A DNA stretch of 51,875 nt. Source: Planctomycetaceae bacterium. Lineage in GTDB: Bacteria > Planctomycetota > Planctomycetia > Pirellulales > Thermoguttaceae. The translations under genes were made by a program, and so were the position numbers. Every line of letters starts with the position of its first letter. Position 1 is the stretch's first letter. The stretch is taken from NCBI GenBank assembly GCA_012719125.1, contig JAAYAY010000016.1:1-51875 (forward strand), read 5' to 3'. Of this stretch, positions 26,119-35,277 are shown one piece after another. The notes beneath the pieces are model-generated. The model was not told the DNA's origin. It ran no database searches and was given only the letters and a program-made list of their open reading frames with translations.

Positions 26119-26541
26119 CTACTCGGCCTTGGCCGCGGCGCCTCGCTTGCGCCCTCGCCGTTTGGCTTTGGGTTTGTCTTCCGCCTTCACTTCGACGCGA
26201 CGTTCTTTGAGCCGAACGGCCTTGCCGACGCGGTCGCGGAGGAAGTAGAGTTTCGCGCGGCGAACGACGGCCGACCGCGTTACGACGATGTTGGCGATTC
26301 TCGGCGAATGGAGGGGGAACTTCCGCTCCACGCCCTCGCCCTGCACGATTCGCCGCACGGTGAACATCTCGCGAGATCCCGATCCGCTGCGGGCGATGAC
26401 CACGCCACTGAAGACCTGGATGCGCTTCTTGTCGCCTTCGAGAATCTCGCAGTGCACGTCGACCGTGTCGCCGATCTCGAACTTGGGAACTTCCGCCTTC
26501 ATGCTGGTCTTCTCGACCAGTTTCATCAACTCTTGACTCAT
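26119..26541 (-). CDS. rplS: 50S ribosomal protein L19
   Basis: The protein has 140 residues. The L19 core is plain: PKFEIGDTVDVHCEILEGDKKRIQVFSGVVIARSG begins the fold in pieces, followed by FTVRRIVQGEGVERKFPLHSP and RAKLYFLRDRVGKAVRLKER. L19 sits at the 30S-50S interface. The C-terminus is extended by about 25 Lys/Ala/Arg-rich residues beyond the normal end. It is the fourth gene of the ffh-rpsP-trmD-rplS run, 39 bases after trmD. Confidence 0.97.
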   Translation of the reverse strand: MSQELMKLVEKTSMKAEVPKFEIGDTVDVHCEILEGDKKRIQVFSGVVIARSGSGSREMFTVRRIVQGEGVERKFPLHSPRIANIVVTRSAVVRRAKLYFLRDRVGKAVRLKERRVEVKAEDKPKAKRRGRKRGAAAKAE

Positions 26542-26580
26542 GATCGTCGTCCTTACTTCCGGCCGCGGGCCGGGTCCTCG

Positions 26581-27273
26581 TCAGTTGTCGGGGCCGAGCA
26601 GGTCGGCTCGCCGTTGTTCGGTTCGCGTTCGGCTGTCTTGTTGTCGCCACCTGGCAATCTCTTCATGATTGCCGCCAAGCAGCACGGGCGGCACTTCCAG
26701 GCCGCGAAACGTTCTCGGTCGGGTGTACTGGGCACACTCGAGCCAGCGGTTCTCCGTGGAGAACGAATCTTCCCGGCTCGATTGGTCGTCGCCCAGCACG
26801 TCCGGCACCAGCCGGATGACCGTGTCGATAATCACCATGGCGGCCGTTTCGCCGCCGTTCAGGACGAAATCCCCGATGGAGATTTCGTCCGGTTCGAGAA
26901 TCTCGCGGATCCGCTCGTCGAAACCCTCGTAGCGCCCGCAGAGCAACACGATCCGCTCGTGCGAAGCCAACTCTTCGGCAATACGCTGGTCGAACCGCCG
27001 CCCCTGGGGCGTCAGCAGGACCAGGCGCCCGGCGTCGCCGGTCTGCCGGCGGACCGTCTCGACGCAGGGCACAACTACATCGGCCCTGAGCACCATTCCC
27101 GGTCCGCCGCCAAAGGGCCGATCGTCCACGGAACGATGCCGATCGACGGCCCAGTCGCGCAGGTTATGGCGATGGACCTCGACCAGGCCGCGTTGGACGG
27201 CCAGTTTCAGGACGCTCGACCCGAGGTATCCGTCGAAGATCTCGGGAAACAGGGTCAACACGTCGAAACGCAT
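26581..27273 (-). CDS. trmD: tRNA (guanine37-N1)-methyltransferase
   Basis: The protein has 230 residues. TrmD transfers a methyl group from S-adenosylmethionine to N1 of G37 next to the anticodon and prevents frameshifting. The trefoil-knot SAM site is recognisable: LLCGRYEGFDERI and SIGDFVLNGGETAAMVIID. The N-terminus MRFDVLTLFPEIFDGY is typical. Its AGGAG ribosome-binding site overlaps the rpsP stop region, and only 8 bases separate the two genes, which implies co-transcription. rimM, which usually sits between rpsP and trmD, is not present. Confidence 0.97.
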   Translation of the reverse strand: MRFDVLTLFPEIFDGYLGSSVLKLAVQRGLVEVHRHNLRDWAVDRHRSVDDRPFGGGPGMVLRADVVVPCVETVRRQTGDAGRLVLLTPQGRRFDQRIAEELASHERIVLLCGRYEGFDERIREILEPDEISIGDFVLNGGETAAMVIIDTVIRLVPDVLGDDQSSREDSFSTENRWLECAQYTRPRTFRGLEVPPVLLGGNHEEIARWRQQDSRTRTEQRRADLLGPDN

Positions 27274-27281
27274 CGCCGGCC

Positions 27282-27722
27282 CTACTCCTGGCCGCCGGCC
27301 TCGGGGGCCGCTTCAGCCTGGGGCTGTTCGGCAGCCGATGCCTCGGCGGCGGCTGCCTCGGCCGGTTGCTCCTTCTTCTTGGGAACCGGCTGGGGGAAAT
27401 CGGTCCGCGGCTCCGGGCGGCGCCGCGACTGCGCCAGCCGGTCCAGCGCCTGCTTCTGTTGATCCAGGTGCGTTCCGTCGACGCCGTACTTCTTGATCAG
27501 CGCGTTCACCTTCTCGCTCGGCGACGCCCCGACACTGAGCCAGTACTGAATTCGCTCCTTGTTCAGGATCGCGCGAGCGTCGGTTTCGGGAACCAGCGGA
27601 TCGTAGGTGCCCAATTCTTCGAGCACTCGGCCGTCTCGCGCCGTGCGCGAGTCCATCGCGCAAATGCGATAGAACGGTTGATGCCGGCGCCCAAACTTCT
27701 TCATACGAATGCGAACAGCCAC
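27282..27722 (-). CDS. rpsP: 30S ribosomal protein S16
   Basis: The protein has 146 residues from a GTG start preceded by GAGGAG. The S16 fold is clear (AVRIRMKKFGRRHQPFYRI, VLEELGTYDPL, RIQYWLSVGASPSEKV). The last 60 residues form a Pro/Ala/Glu/Gln-rich tail that is absent from E. coli S16, giving an unusually long protein. Ala/Glu-rich tails on ribosomal proteins also occur elsewhere in high-GC bacteria. It is the second gene of the cluster, 57 bases after ffh. Confidence 0.96.
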   Translation of the reverse strand: MAVRIRMKKFGRRHQPFYRICAMDSRTARDGRVLEELGTYDPLVPETDARAILNKERIQYWLSVGASPSEKVNALIKKYGVDGTHLDQQKQALDRLAQSRRRPEPRTDFPQPVPKKKEQPAEAAAAEASAAEQPQAEAAPEAGGQE

Positions 27723-27779
27723 GTACTACTCCTCGTGATGCTGTGGTCTCAAAATACGTTGTTTCGATCGTCAAACGGC

Positions 27780-29258
27780 TTACTTCTTGTCCTTCTTGTC
27801 GCGTTTCCGCTTGCGGAGTTCTTTCTCGCGTTCCTTCTTGAGCTTGGCGCGTTCTTTCGGCGTGAGCCGTTTGCCCGTGCCTTGCTTCTTGACTCCCAGA
27901 CGGCCCATGGGGTTGGCGGCGGCCTGCTGGGACAACTGCTGGACCGCCTTCATCCGATCCCGCATGCCCAGGCCGGCCATCCGCTTCATGATGTCGGCCA
28001 TGCCGTCGTATTGCTTGACCAGTTCGTTGACCTCGTGGGGCTCGACTCCCGAACCGGCCGCAATCCGCCGCCGCCGGCTCTGATCGATCAGCTTGGGGTT
28101 CCGCTTCTCGTCCGGCGTCATCGAGTCGATGACGCCGCCGAGCCGCCGCATGTCGCCTTCGGCGTCCATGTTGGCCATCAGGTCCTGCATCTGCCCCATG
28201 CCCGGCAGCATGCTCAGAACCTTCTGCATGGGGCCGAGCTTCTTGATCTGCTTGAGCTGCTTGCGGAAATCGTCGAGAGTGAACTCGCCCTTCCTGAGCC
28301 GCTCCTCCTGGGCCTGCATTTCCTCCCGGTCGAACTTCTCCTGGGCCTGCTCGACCAGAGAGAGGATGTCGCCCATGCCCAGGATGCGTCCCGCCATCCG
28401 GTCCGGATGAAACTCCTCGAGCGAGTCGAGATGCTCGCCGGTGCCGATGAACTTGATCGGCACGCCGGTGACGGCCTTGACCGACAGCGCCGCACCACCC
28501 CGGGCGTCGCCGTCCAGCTTGGTCAGGATCACCCCGTCCAGTTCCAAGGCTTCGTTGAAGGCCTGGGCGCTGTTGACGGCGTCCTGACCGGTCATCGAGT
28601 CGACGACGAAGTAGACCTGGTCCGGCTGCACCCGGCGCTCGATCGTCGACAGTTGCTGCATCAACTCTTCGTCGACGTGCAACCGGCCTGCCGTGTCGAG
28701 GATGACCACGTCGACCTCGGCCTTCTTCGCCGCATCGACGGCCCGGCGGCAGACCGCCACCGGATCCTTCGACTCGTACTCGGCGTGAACGGGAATCCCG
28801 ATGTTCTGGCCGAGCACCTCGAGTTGCGTAATGGCCGCGGGACGCTGCAAGTCGGCGGCCACCAGCATCGGCTTCTTGCCTCGCTCGATCAGCATTCGGC
28901 CCAGCTTGCCGCAGGTCGTCGTCTTGCCGGACCCTTGCAGGCCGCAGAGCATCAGAATCGACAAGGGCGGCTTGAGGTGGAGCGAATGGTCGACCGGGCC
29001 CATCAGGTTGATCAGTTCCTGATGGACGATGCCCACGAGCTGCTGCGTCGGGTTGAGCGAGCGAAGCACCGTCTCGCCGACCGCCTGCTCCGACACTCGT
29101 GCCATGAAGTCCTTGACGGCCTGGAAGCTGACGTCGGCTTCGAGCAGGGCGGTTTGCACGGAGCGCAGACCTTCGCGCATGTTCGCTTCCGTCAGCTTGC
29201 CGCGTCCCCGCAGGGACCGCAACGCGGAACCAAGGCTTTCTTGAAGTGACTCGAACAT
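27780..29258 (-). CDS. ffh: Signal recognition particle protein Ffh/SRP54
   Basis: The protein has 492 residues. This GTPase binds signal sequences of nascent membrane proteins and, with 4.5S RNA and FtsY, directs them to the translocon. The NG domain shows the P-loop [10 protein letters not shown], the DTAGRL motif and [10 protein letters not shown]. The M domain has [13 protein letters not shown], the Met-rich [13 protein letters not shown] segment and the RNA-binding region with the [10 protein letters not shown] helix. A Lys/Arg-rich tail follows. It heads the leftward ffh-rpsP-trmD-rplS cluster, a common bacterial order. Confidence 0.97.
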   Translation of the reverse strand: MFESLQESLGSALRSLRGRGKLTEANMREGLRSVQTALLEADVSFQAVKDFMARVSEQAVGETVLRSLNPTQQLVGIVHQELINLMGPVDHSLHLKPPLSILMLCGLQGSGKTTTCGKLGRMLIERGKKPMLVAADLQRPAAITQLEVLGQNIGIPVHAEYESKDPVAVCRRAVDAAKKAEVDVVILDTAGRLHVDEELMQQLSTIERRVQPDQVYFVVDSMTGQDAVNSAQAFNEALELDGVILTKLDGDARGGAALSVKAVTGVPIKFIGTGEHLDSLEEFHPDRMAGRILGMGDILSLVEQAQEKFDREEMQAQEERLRKGEFTLDDFRKQLKQIKKLGPMQKVLSMLPGMGQMQDLMANMDAEGDMRRLGGVIDSMTPDEKRNPKLIDQSRRRRIAAGSGVEPHEVNELVKQYDGMADIMKRMAGLGMRDRMKAVQQLSQQAAANPMGRLGVKKQGTGKRLTPKERAKLKKEREKELRKRKRDKKDKK

Positions 29259-29905
29259 GAGCGAATCCGAACGCGGTAGTCAACGGTCCACTGGCCGCGG
29301 CGATGCCCCCCTCTGTGAGGGAGAGCGTGCGTCGCCAGCGCGCAGACCTGAACAGCTCGCCCAGAGCGCACCACGCCCGGGCAATTGGTAATCCCCTATG
29401 CTAACGAATTTGCTGCGGACTTGGCAATGCTCGCGGGGAGCAAAATCGGCAGGTTTTCCCCGCTTTCAGAGGGGGGATCTCCACAACCGGCGGCCGGCAG
29501 CATCTCAGTATCTTCGGCCTCAGGGGGGCTTTCCGTTAGGCGACCTCCCATAACGGGGGACGTTTGTCGAAGCTTGATCTCCGCACCGCAAATGGTCAGT
29601 CTCCCGCCAAGCTCATCACACCGGCTGTCGCGCTCGAACCCGCGAACAGTGTCGGACTGTTCCGAGAATTGGGAATGATTGAATCGTGCTGTCGCGCAAT
29701 CGGCCGCGCCCTGAGGCTGAGCTGTCATGTTGTTAAAATAGGACAAGCGGGCAATTTGACACGTGCCTAAGGGGGGGCTAGAGTTTCCCAGCCACCGACA
29801 CTGGTGGAGCCACGATCCCACCCAAAATGCCCTGTTGTCTGACGGTAACAGACACATTCCGGAGCCGAACTCGCCCGGATTTTCCGCTCTCAAGGAACAC
29901 CCCCT
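29259..29905. other. Intergenic region between divergent ffh and the DUF1573 gene
   Basis: These 647 bases carry no supported gene. Open frames on both strands lack family features. A promoter candidate for the plus-strand gene lies at 29756-29784. The SRP RNA core expected near some ffh genes was looked for and not recognised. The segment 29455-29560 is rich in G and C runs that could fold, but no known RNA is evident. Confidence 0.5.
29756..29784 (+). promoter_or_regulatory. Promoter candidate for the DUF1573 gene
   Basis: A consensus TTGACA (29756-29761), a 17-base spacer and TAGAGT (29779-29784) lie about 120 bases upstream of the start codon. The spacer contains a run of seven G. Confidence 0.4.
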
Positions 29906-30892
29906 ATGTTACGCCACGCGTTTCTTGCCGCCTCGCTGTTTCTGGTTCTCGGTTCGACCGTTTCGGCCCAGACTTGGGCGGAGAAGATGTTTCAAGAGCG
30001 CACACACGACTTTGGGGACGTGGCTCGGGGGGCGAAGGCCGAGTTTCGCTATGAACTGACGAATCTCTACGAAGAGGAAGTCCACATCTCCAGCGTCACT
30101 TCAACCTGCGGTTGCACCACTCCGTGGATTGAGAAGCAGGATCTCAAGACCCACGAGACGACCGCGATCGTGGCCAAGATCAACACGGACCGGTTTCTCG
30201 GACAGAAAGGCGCCACCCTCACCGTCACTTTCGACAAGCCCTACTACGCTCAGGTGCAGTTGCAGGCCCGGGCCTATATTCGTAGCGACGTCGTGTTCAA
30301 TCCCGGGAGCGTGGAGATCGGTGCCGTTGCCGAAGGGCAGGCCGCGGATCGGCAGGTAACTCTTGCCCATGCGGGCCGCTCCGATTGGCAGATCCTCGAA
30401 GTGACCTGCACCAATCCGCACCTGTCCGCCACCTTCGAAGAGATCGGCCGCAGCGGCGGGAACACGCAGTACCGGATCTCCGTTCATCTCGACGAGACGA
30501 TGCCGGTCGGATATCTGAACGAGCACGTCGTGCTCAAGACGAACGACTACAACCGCACCCAGGTTCCGCTCCTCGTGCAGGGCCGCGTGGAGCCGTCGAT
30601 TGTCGTCAGTCCGGCGACCCTTTTCATGGGGAACGTCGAACCAGGGCAGACCGTGACGAAGAACATCGTGCTCCGGGGCGCGAAGCCGTTTCGAGTGGTC
30701 TCGGTGAACTGTGCGGACGGGAGCTTCAAGTTCGAGATTCCCGACGATTCGTCCGCGCCCAAGACGGTTCATATCATACCGGTCACCTTCGTGGGGGGCA
30801 CGGCCAGCCGTAAACTGGAGCAGATCATCCGCGTGGAGACCGATCTGGGGACCCCGGTCCCCGATCTGCCGACCTACGCCGTGGTGCAGTAG
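29906..30892 (+). CDS. DUF1573-domain secreted protein
   Basis: The protein has 328 residues with a signal peptide (MLRHAFLAASLFLVLGSTVSAQ). The DUF1573 signature is present: THDFGDVARGAKAEFRYELTN, then STCGCTTPW with its conserved Cys-Gly-Cys. The rest has repeated immunoglobulin-like beta strands, each with an FGxV/GxVxxG beginning (for example SVEIGAVAEGQ and FMGNVEPGQTV), suggesting three Ig-like modules. The protein is exported to the periplasm or cell surface; the function of the family is unknown. It is transcribed alone to the right and converges with the DUF1080 gene. Confidence 0.85.
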   Translation: MLRHAFLAASLFLVLGSTVSAQTWAEKMFQERTHDFGDVARGAKAEFRYELTNLYEEEVHISSVTSTCGCTTPWIEKQDLKTHETTAIVAKINTDRFLGQKGATLTVTFDKPYYAQVQLQARAYIRSDVVFNPGSVEIGAVAEGQAADRQVTLAHAGRSDWQILEVTCTNPHLSATFEEIGRSGGNTQYRISVHLDETMPVGYLNEHVVLKTNDYNRTQVPLLVQGRVEPSIVVSPATLFMGNVEPGQTVTKNIVLRGAKPFRVVSVNCADGSFKFEIPDDSSAPKTVHIIPVTFVGGTASRKLEQIIRVETDLGTPVPDLPTYAVVQ

Positions 30893-30967
30893 TCACCTTT
30901 CAGACTGCGAATTGCCTTGGCCGAGTTGGCCCGAACTTGGCCTTTTCGTCGGCGTGCATCCCTGGTG

Positions 30968-31585
30968 TCAGTCGGGAAGCCGCTTCACCTTGATGTTTCG
31001 AAACTTCGCGCTGCTCCCGGGGTCGTGCTGCTGCAGAGCGAAGTATCCCTTGCCAAGCCGGCGCGGGCCGTCGGTACCTGTGGGTTCCGTGTAGTCGACC
31101 ACGATCTTCCCGTTGACTCTCACCACGATGTTCTGGCCCTTCACCAGGATGTTCACGGTGAACCACTCGTTGTCCTTGACGGGTGTTTCATAGAGCTTGA
31201 TCACGCCCCACAGACTTCCCGTCCTGACCGGATCGACGTGGGAGTTGTTGATCTGAACCTCATGGCCGTCGAAGAACCAGCCTTCGGGGTGGTGCTCGAT
31301 GTGGAGGTAGATCCCGGAGTTGCCGCCCTCGTTGATCATCACGTCGGTCTGGAACTCGAAGTCCTTGAACTGCTCGGCCATGTAGTACAAGTGACTCCGC
31401 TGGCCGTGCCCGACAATCGCTCCGTCTTCGACAGTCCAGTTCTCCGGATGCTCGTTCGGTTTCCAGTTACCCAGCGATTTTCCGTCGAAGAGGCTCTTCC
31501 AGCCGTCATCGCCCGCCTCGGCGGCGAACGTGCCGGGAGAAAGCAGTGTCAGAACAACGGTCGCGATCAAGCAGAATCTCATCAT
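30968..31585 (-). CDS. DUF1080 (3-keto-disaccharide hydrolase-type) secreted protein
   Basis: The protein has 205 residues. The ATG at 31585 is chosen because GGGAG lies 9 bases upstream and a signal peptide follows (MMRFCLIATVVLTLLSPGTFAAE). The DUF1080 fold is clear: WKSLFDGKSLGNWKP, WTVEDGAIVGHG, then DFEFQTDVMINEGGNSGIYL and a terminal FRNIKVKRL strand. This concanavalin-like jelly-roll family is greatly expanded in planctomycetes, and some members hydrolyse 3-keto-glycosides; others may be carbohydrate-binding. It is divergent from the metallophosphoesterase gene, with a 273-base shared control region. Confidence 0.88.
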   Translation of the reverse strand: MMRFCLIATVVLTLLSPGTFAAEAGDDGWKSLFDGKSLGNWKPNEHPENWTVEDGAIVGHGQRSHLYYMAEQFKDFEFQTDVMINEGGNSGIYLHIEHHPEGWFFDGHEVQINNSHVDPVRTGSLWGVIKLYETPVKDNEWFTVNILVKGQNIVVRVNGKIVVDYTEPTGTDGPRRLGKGYFALQQHDPGSSAKFRNIKVKRLPD

Positions 31586-31858
31586 CGTGAAGTCTCCCAA
31601 GGTGAAAAGGGGGTCGGCACTCAGTCTCGAACAAAGGGCCCAAGAGACACCCACCGTAGAGTCTGGCGGAGCCAGCGTCAACTCTTTGACGAGAGGTGCT
31701 CTTTCCGCTGGTTACCGTTCCTTGGCCCCGGATCGCAAACAGTGTTGCGAAGGGCTGCTCGCGAAGGAATAATGGCTGAGTGCCGGAGCCGGTCCGGAAA
31801 TCGCCACAATCCAAGTGAATCACCGACGCATTCGTCAGAACCTGCGAGGAGTACACAC

Positions 31859-32785
31859 ATGCCAAATGAGCCCGCTCACCTTTCTCGCCGCGAGTTTCTC
31901 GCCGGGTCGCTCCTGTCCGGCATGGCAGTGACGTTGGGTAATTCGGCCTTTGCCGTCACAGAGCCGGAGGCGTCTGACCGGTGGATTCTTTTGGCCGACC
32001 CCCACATCGGCCAGGATCTCAGCCGAGAAGACCGCGGCATCAAACCGGCGGAGAAACTCGCCGAGGCTCGCGCCCAGATCCTCGCGCTGCAGCCCCGGCC
32101 GAGAGGCATGATCATCGCAGGGGATTGTGCCCATTCAACCGGGCTGGCAGGCGACTATGCCGTGCTGAAGGAGGAACTGGCGCCGGTCAACGACGCCGGA
32201 GTTCCCGTCTACATGGCGATGGGCAACCACGACAACCGGGAACGCTTCTGGGCCGCGTTTCCGCAGTGCAGAGCCCGTTCGGCACAGTCCAGTCTGGACA
32301 AGCATGCCTTCGTGGTCGAGGGGCTCCATGCCGACTGGTTCGTTCTCGACTCGAATGTGAAGACCGGTGTCGTCTCCGGCGAGATGGGCGAACAGCAACT
32401 GGCATGGCTGGCGGCCGAACTCGATAAGCAGCCCGACAAGCCTGCCTTACTGGTGGCGCACCATTACCCGAGCGTGGCCAAGGATGACAACGGCCTGCGC
32501 GACTTCGATGCCTTGTGGAGCGTCATCCGGCAGCGAAGCCGCGTCAAGGCCTACCTGTTCGGGCACAGTCACCAATGGGTCCTCAAACAGCGCGAAGGGG
32601 TCCACTTGATCAACCTGCCCGCATTGGCGTGGCTGTTTGATGAGGCCCAGCCCCGGGCCTGGACCGAAGCGGTCGTCGGCCCCGACGGCATGCGGCTGCA
32701 ACTCCATTGCCTGAACGACGTGCCGACGGAAAACGAGGGGCGCTGTGATCTCCGATGGAGAACGGGGTCGACGCCCCACGCCTGA
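31859..32785 (+). CDS. Tat-exported calcineurin-like metallophosphoesterase
   Basis: The protein has 308 residues. The ATG is preceded by GAGGAG and followed by a twin-arginine signal (SRREFLAGSLL, residues 9-19); the frame stays open upstream, but that part is not protein-like. The five metallophosphoesterase motifs are visible: D47-x-H49 (LADPHIG), G88-D89, G122-N-H-D, H201 (VAHHYP) and G235-H-S-H. These bind two metal ions and hydrolyse phosphomonoesters or diesters. The exported location suggests scavenging of extracellular phosphate esters, but the substrate is unknown. The next gene, encoding a DUF4838 protein, is on the same strand 128 bases downstream. Confidence 0.9.
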   Translation: MPNEPAHLSRREFLAGSLLSGMAVTLGNSAFAVTEPEASDRWILLADPHIGQDLSREDRGIKPAEKLAEARAQILALQPRPRGMIIAGDCAHSTGLAGDYAVLKEELAPVNDAGVPVYMAMGNHDNRERFWAAFPQCRARSAQSSLDKHAFVVEGLHADWFVLDSNVKTGVVSGEMGEQQLAWLAAELDKQPDKPALLVAHHYPSVAKDDNGLRDFDALWSVIRQRSRVKAYLFGHSHQWVLKQREGVHLINLPALAWLFDEAQPRAWTEAVVGPDGMRLQLHCLNDVPTENEGRCDLRWRTGSTPHA

Positions 32786-32913
32786 CGGCGACTCCGCAAC
32801 TCGACCATCTGGGGCGGCCTGAGCGGCCCTTGATTGCATTTCCTCGTTGATCCCGCTAGGTTTGTGGACAGCTTGGCGAACACTCTGTCACCAACCCGCA
32901 GGAGGATCGACAA

Positions 32914-34656
32914 ATGCGAGTTCTCTTATCAAGCGTTTTGGCAAGTCTGCTTCTGACCGGCCCGACCTCCGCCGGGTTGTATGAACCGGCCACGGGACCC
33001 TTCACGGCCGTCGTCGATGCCGGGCAAGCTCGGGCGGAGATCGTCGTTCCGCAAAAGGCCGCCGCTCTGGAACGATTCGCCGCCTCGGAACTGCAGGCCT
33101 ATCTCGAAAAAAGCTCGGGCGTGAAGTTGGCCGTCGTTGACGAATCGCAAACGAGTGGTTCGCTCTATGCCTTCTTCCTCGGAAAGACGCAGAAATCGAA
33201 GGAAGCAGGCGCGGCGCTGGATGAAGAGACTGCCGGCCGGGACGGGTTCACGCTGCAATCTGTCCCCGGCGGAATGATCGTGCTGGGCCGGAACGATCTG
33301 GGCACGGTCTTCGGCGTCTACGAGTTGCTGGAACGCTACTTCGACGTCCGCTGGTTCATGCCCGGCGATCTCGGCGAATATGTGCCGAAGAAAGACGCCT
33401 TGCAGATGGGCCGGGTGAACCTGACCTATAAGCCCTCGTTCCGTGTGCGCTGGGTCGGCAGGGGCGAGTGGCCCCTGCGGCAGCGGATGAACGCCTACGT
33501 GACGGCCGGGAAAGAGAACGTCGGCATCAACTGGAAATGGCACTTCCACACATTCATCGAGCTGATTCCGCCCGAGAAATACCACGCCGAGCATCCCGAA
33601 TACTTCGCCCTCGTGAAGGGCAAACGCACGGTGACCGACAGCCGAAGCCACGGCAATCAGCTCTGCACCTCCAACCCCGAGGTCGTCCGCGAAGTGGCGG
33701 AGAACCTCATTGCCGTGCTCGACGCCGAGCCGGGCATCGAGATCATCACCCTTTCGCCCAACGACGGCGGCGGCTTCTGCGAGTGCGAGCACTGCACGGC
33801 GCTCGACGAGCCGGGACGCGACTGGTTCGCCAAGTACTCGCGGCGTCTGGCCATCTTCAACAATGAAGTCGCCAGGCTCGTGGCAGCCAAGCATCCGCAG
33901 GTGCTGATCAAGGTGGGGGCCTACGCCATGTACGCCCGGCCGCCGCTGGATGAGGACTATCGCCCTGAGGGGAACCTGTTCTTCCAACTCTGCCATCTCT
34001 ACTTCTGCCACAACCATCCGCTGGGGTCAGATGGTTGTCGGGCCGGCGAGACCTACGAGCCCAAGGACCAGTTCCAGCCGAACCAGGAATTCTGCAAGAT
34101 CCTCGACCAGTGGCTGAAATTGTCTCCCCACTTGTTCGTCTACGAATACTACTCGATCGGCGGCATGGCCCGGTCGAACCTCCCCTGGCCGCTTGTCCAC
34201 ACCATGCGAACCGATATCCCCTATTACCGCGACCGCGGCGTCGAGGGATTCTACACGCAACTCAGCGAGGATCTGTGGCACCGGCTGGGCCTCAACTTCT
34301 ACGTGGCGGCCAAGCTCTGCTGGAATGCCGATCTCGACGTCGACGCCCTGCTGGACGACTATTTCGAGAAGTTCTACGGCCCGGCCGCGAAGCCGATGCA
34401 GGACTATTTCACGGCCATGGAGCAGTCGATGCAGCAATGGAACGGCTGCGCATCCTACGGGCTTCAGGGCGTGAGCGGGCTGAGAGTCGTCGGGCCGAAG
34501 GTATTCACGCCGGCCACGATCGAGCGGATGCAGAGCGCCCTCGAAGAGGCCGAACGGCTCGCCGCCCAGGACGCGACCCTAGCCGCTCGCGTTGCCATGG
34601 CCCGGAAGATGTACGACGAAACGCAGGAATCGCTGAAGACCATCCGGGGGAAGTAG
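32914..34656 (+). CDS. DUF4838 secreted glycoside-hydrolase-like protein
   Basis: The protein has 580 residues. A strong ribosome-binding site (GGAGG) precedes the ATG and a signal peptide follows (MRVLLSSVLASLLLTGPTSAG). The N-terminal 150 residues look like the alpha-glucuronidase N-terminal-type domain (FAASELQAYLEKSSG, then GTVFGVYELLERYFDVRWFMPG). The DUF4838 core carries the SPNDGGGFCECEHC signature and many aromatic and acidic residues, as in a TIM-barrel hydrolase. No activity is established for the family. Its neighbourhood of sulfatase, GH16 and sialidase-like genes supports a glycan role. Confidence 0.87.
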   Translation: MRVLLSSVLASLLLTGPTSAGLYEPATGPFTAVVDAGQARAEIVVPQKAAALERFAASELQAYLEKSSGVKLAVVDESQTSGSLYAFFLGKTQKSKEAGAALDEETAGRDGFTLQSVPGGMIVLGRNDLGTVFGVYELLERYFDVRWFMPGDLGEYVPKKDALQMGRVNLTYKPSFRVRWVGRGEWPLRQRMNAYVTAGKENVGINWKWHFHTFIELIPPEKYHAEHPEYFALVKGKRTVTDSRSHGNQLCTSNPEVVREVAENLIAVLDAEPGIEIITLSPNDGGGFCECEHCTALDEPGRDWFAKYSRRLAIFNNEVARLVAAKHPQVLIKVGAYAMYARPPLDEDYRPEGNLFFQLCHLYFCHNHPLGSDGCRAGETYEPKDQFQPNQEFCKILDQWLKLSPHLFVYEYYSIGGMARSNLPWPLVHTMRTDIPYYRDRGVEGFYTQLSEDLWHRLGLNFYVAAKLCWNADLDVDALLDDYFEKFYGPAAKPMQDYFTAMEQSMQQWNGCASYGLQGVSGLRVVGPKVFTPATIERMQSALEEAERLAAQDATLAARVAMARKMYDETQESLKTIRGK

Positions 34657-35277
34657 TCATACCCTCCGCCCGGCACTGCCTCGCTGGGACTGCAGCGAGG
34701 GGGGCGTTCCGGTCGTGCAGATGTGCCCGGTGACGAATTCTTTGCCCGGCGGCGAGGCGGTCTTTTTGAGGCCCGTTCGGGAGGGCCATGCCCTGGTTAG
34801 CCATCGCGAGCTCCGAGGCCATGGCGCGGGCCTTCCACCGATCGCAGCTTTCCTACATCTTGCTCAAGCACACTCAGGCTCTTTTTCTGGCGTTTGGCCG
34901 CCTTGCACTTCTCCTTCCACTTGTCGCGGCTGTCTTTGAAGAACACAACCAACCTGGTGAGTGGGCTGACAAACGAAAACGAGCGATGGACTGGCATCGA
35001 ACGACCTCCCTGGAGATGTCCCATGATTCCCGTGGCAACCGTGCTTCAACAAGAACGACATCGATGGAACAAATACCGCCTAACAACACCAGGCCACTTT
35101 TCACCCACCCAGGTCAGGACTCATATCCCGGAACGGCCGGACCAACCTCCCGTCGGGGCCCGGTGCTGCGCAGAAATATGTCCCAAAGCGGGGCAAGCCC
35201 GCAACCCAACCTTCACAACAACATGCGCGCACCATACGCACGAATCCTGCACAGAGACTCCAACTAATTTTTTCCCA
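34657..35277. other. Intergenic region with stem-loop and transposase remnant
   Basis: These 621 bases separate the convergent DUF4838 and double-MBL genes. A stem-loop with perfect 8-bp arms CCTCGCTG and CAGCGAGG (34679-34700) lies just after the DUF4838 stop but has no U-tract. The middle holds a reverse-strand transposase-like remnant. The right third is C-rich on the plus strand with no feature recognised. Confidence 0.5.
34797..35024 (-). pseudogene. Transposase N-terminus remnant
   Basis: The reverse strand reads a 75-codon frame containing FKDSRDKWKEKCKAAKRQKK followed by SLSVLEQDVGKLRS. The SRDxWKxK...K pattern with a short coiled coil resembles the N-terminal region of a transposase family common in planctomycetes. 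The catalytic part is absent and no inverted repeats were found, so this would be a decayed insertion-sequence fragment. The assignment rests on a short basic motif. Confidence 0.3.

Noticed and set aside
29259-29905. SRP (4.5S) RNA gene next to ffh
   Set aside because: The conserved GGTCAGG...GGAAGCAGC-type core was not found in this interval.
30917-31858. N-terminal extension of the metallophosphoesterase by over 300 codons
   Set aside because: It is antisense to the DUF1080 gene, and a Tat signal with a ribosome-binding site marks the true start at 31859.
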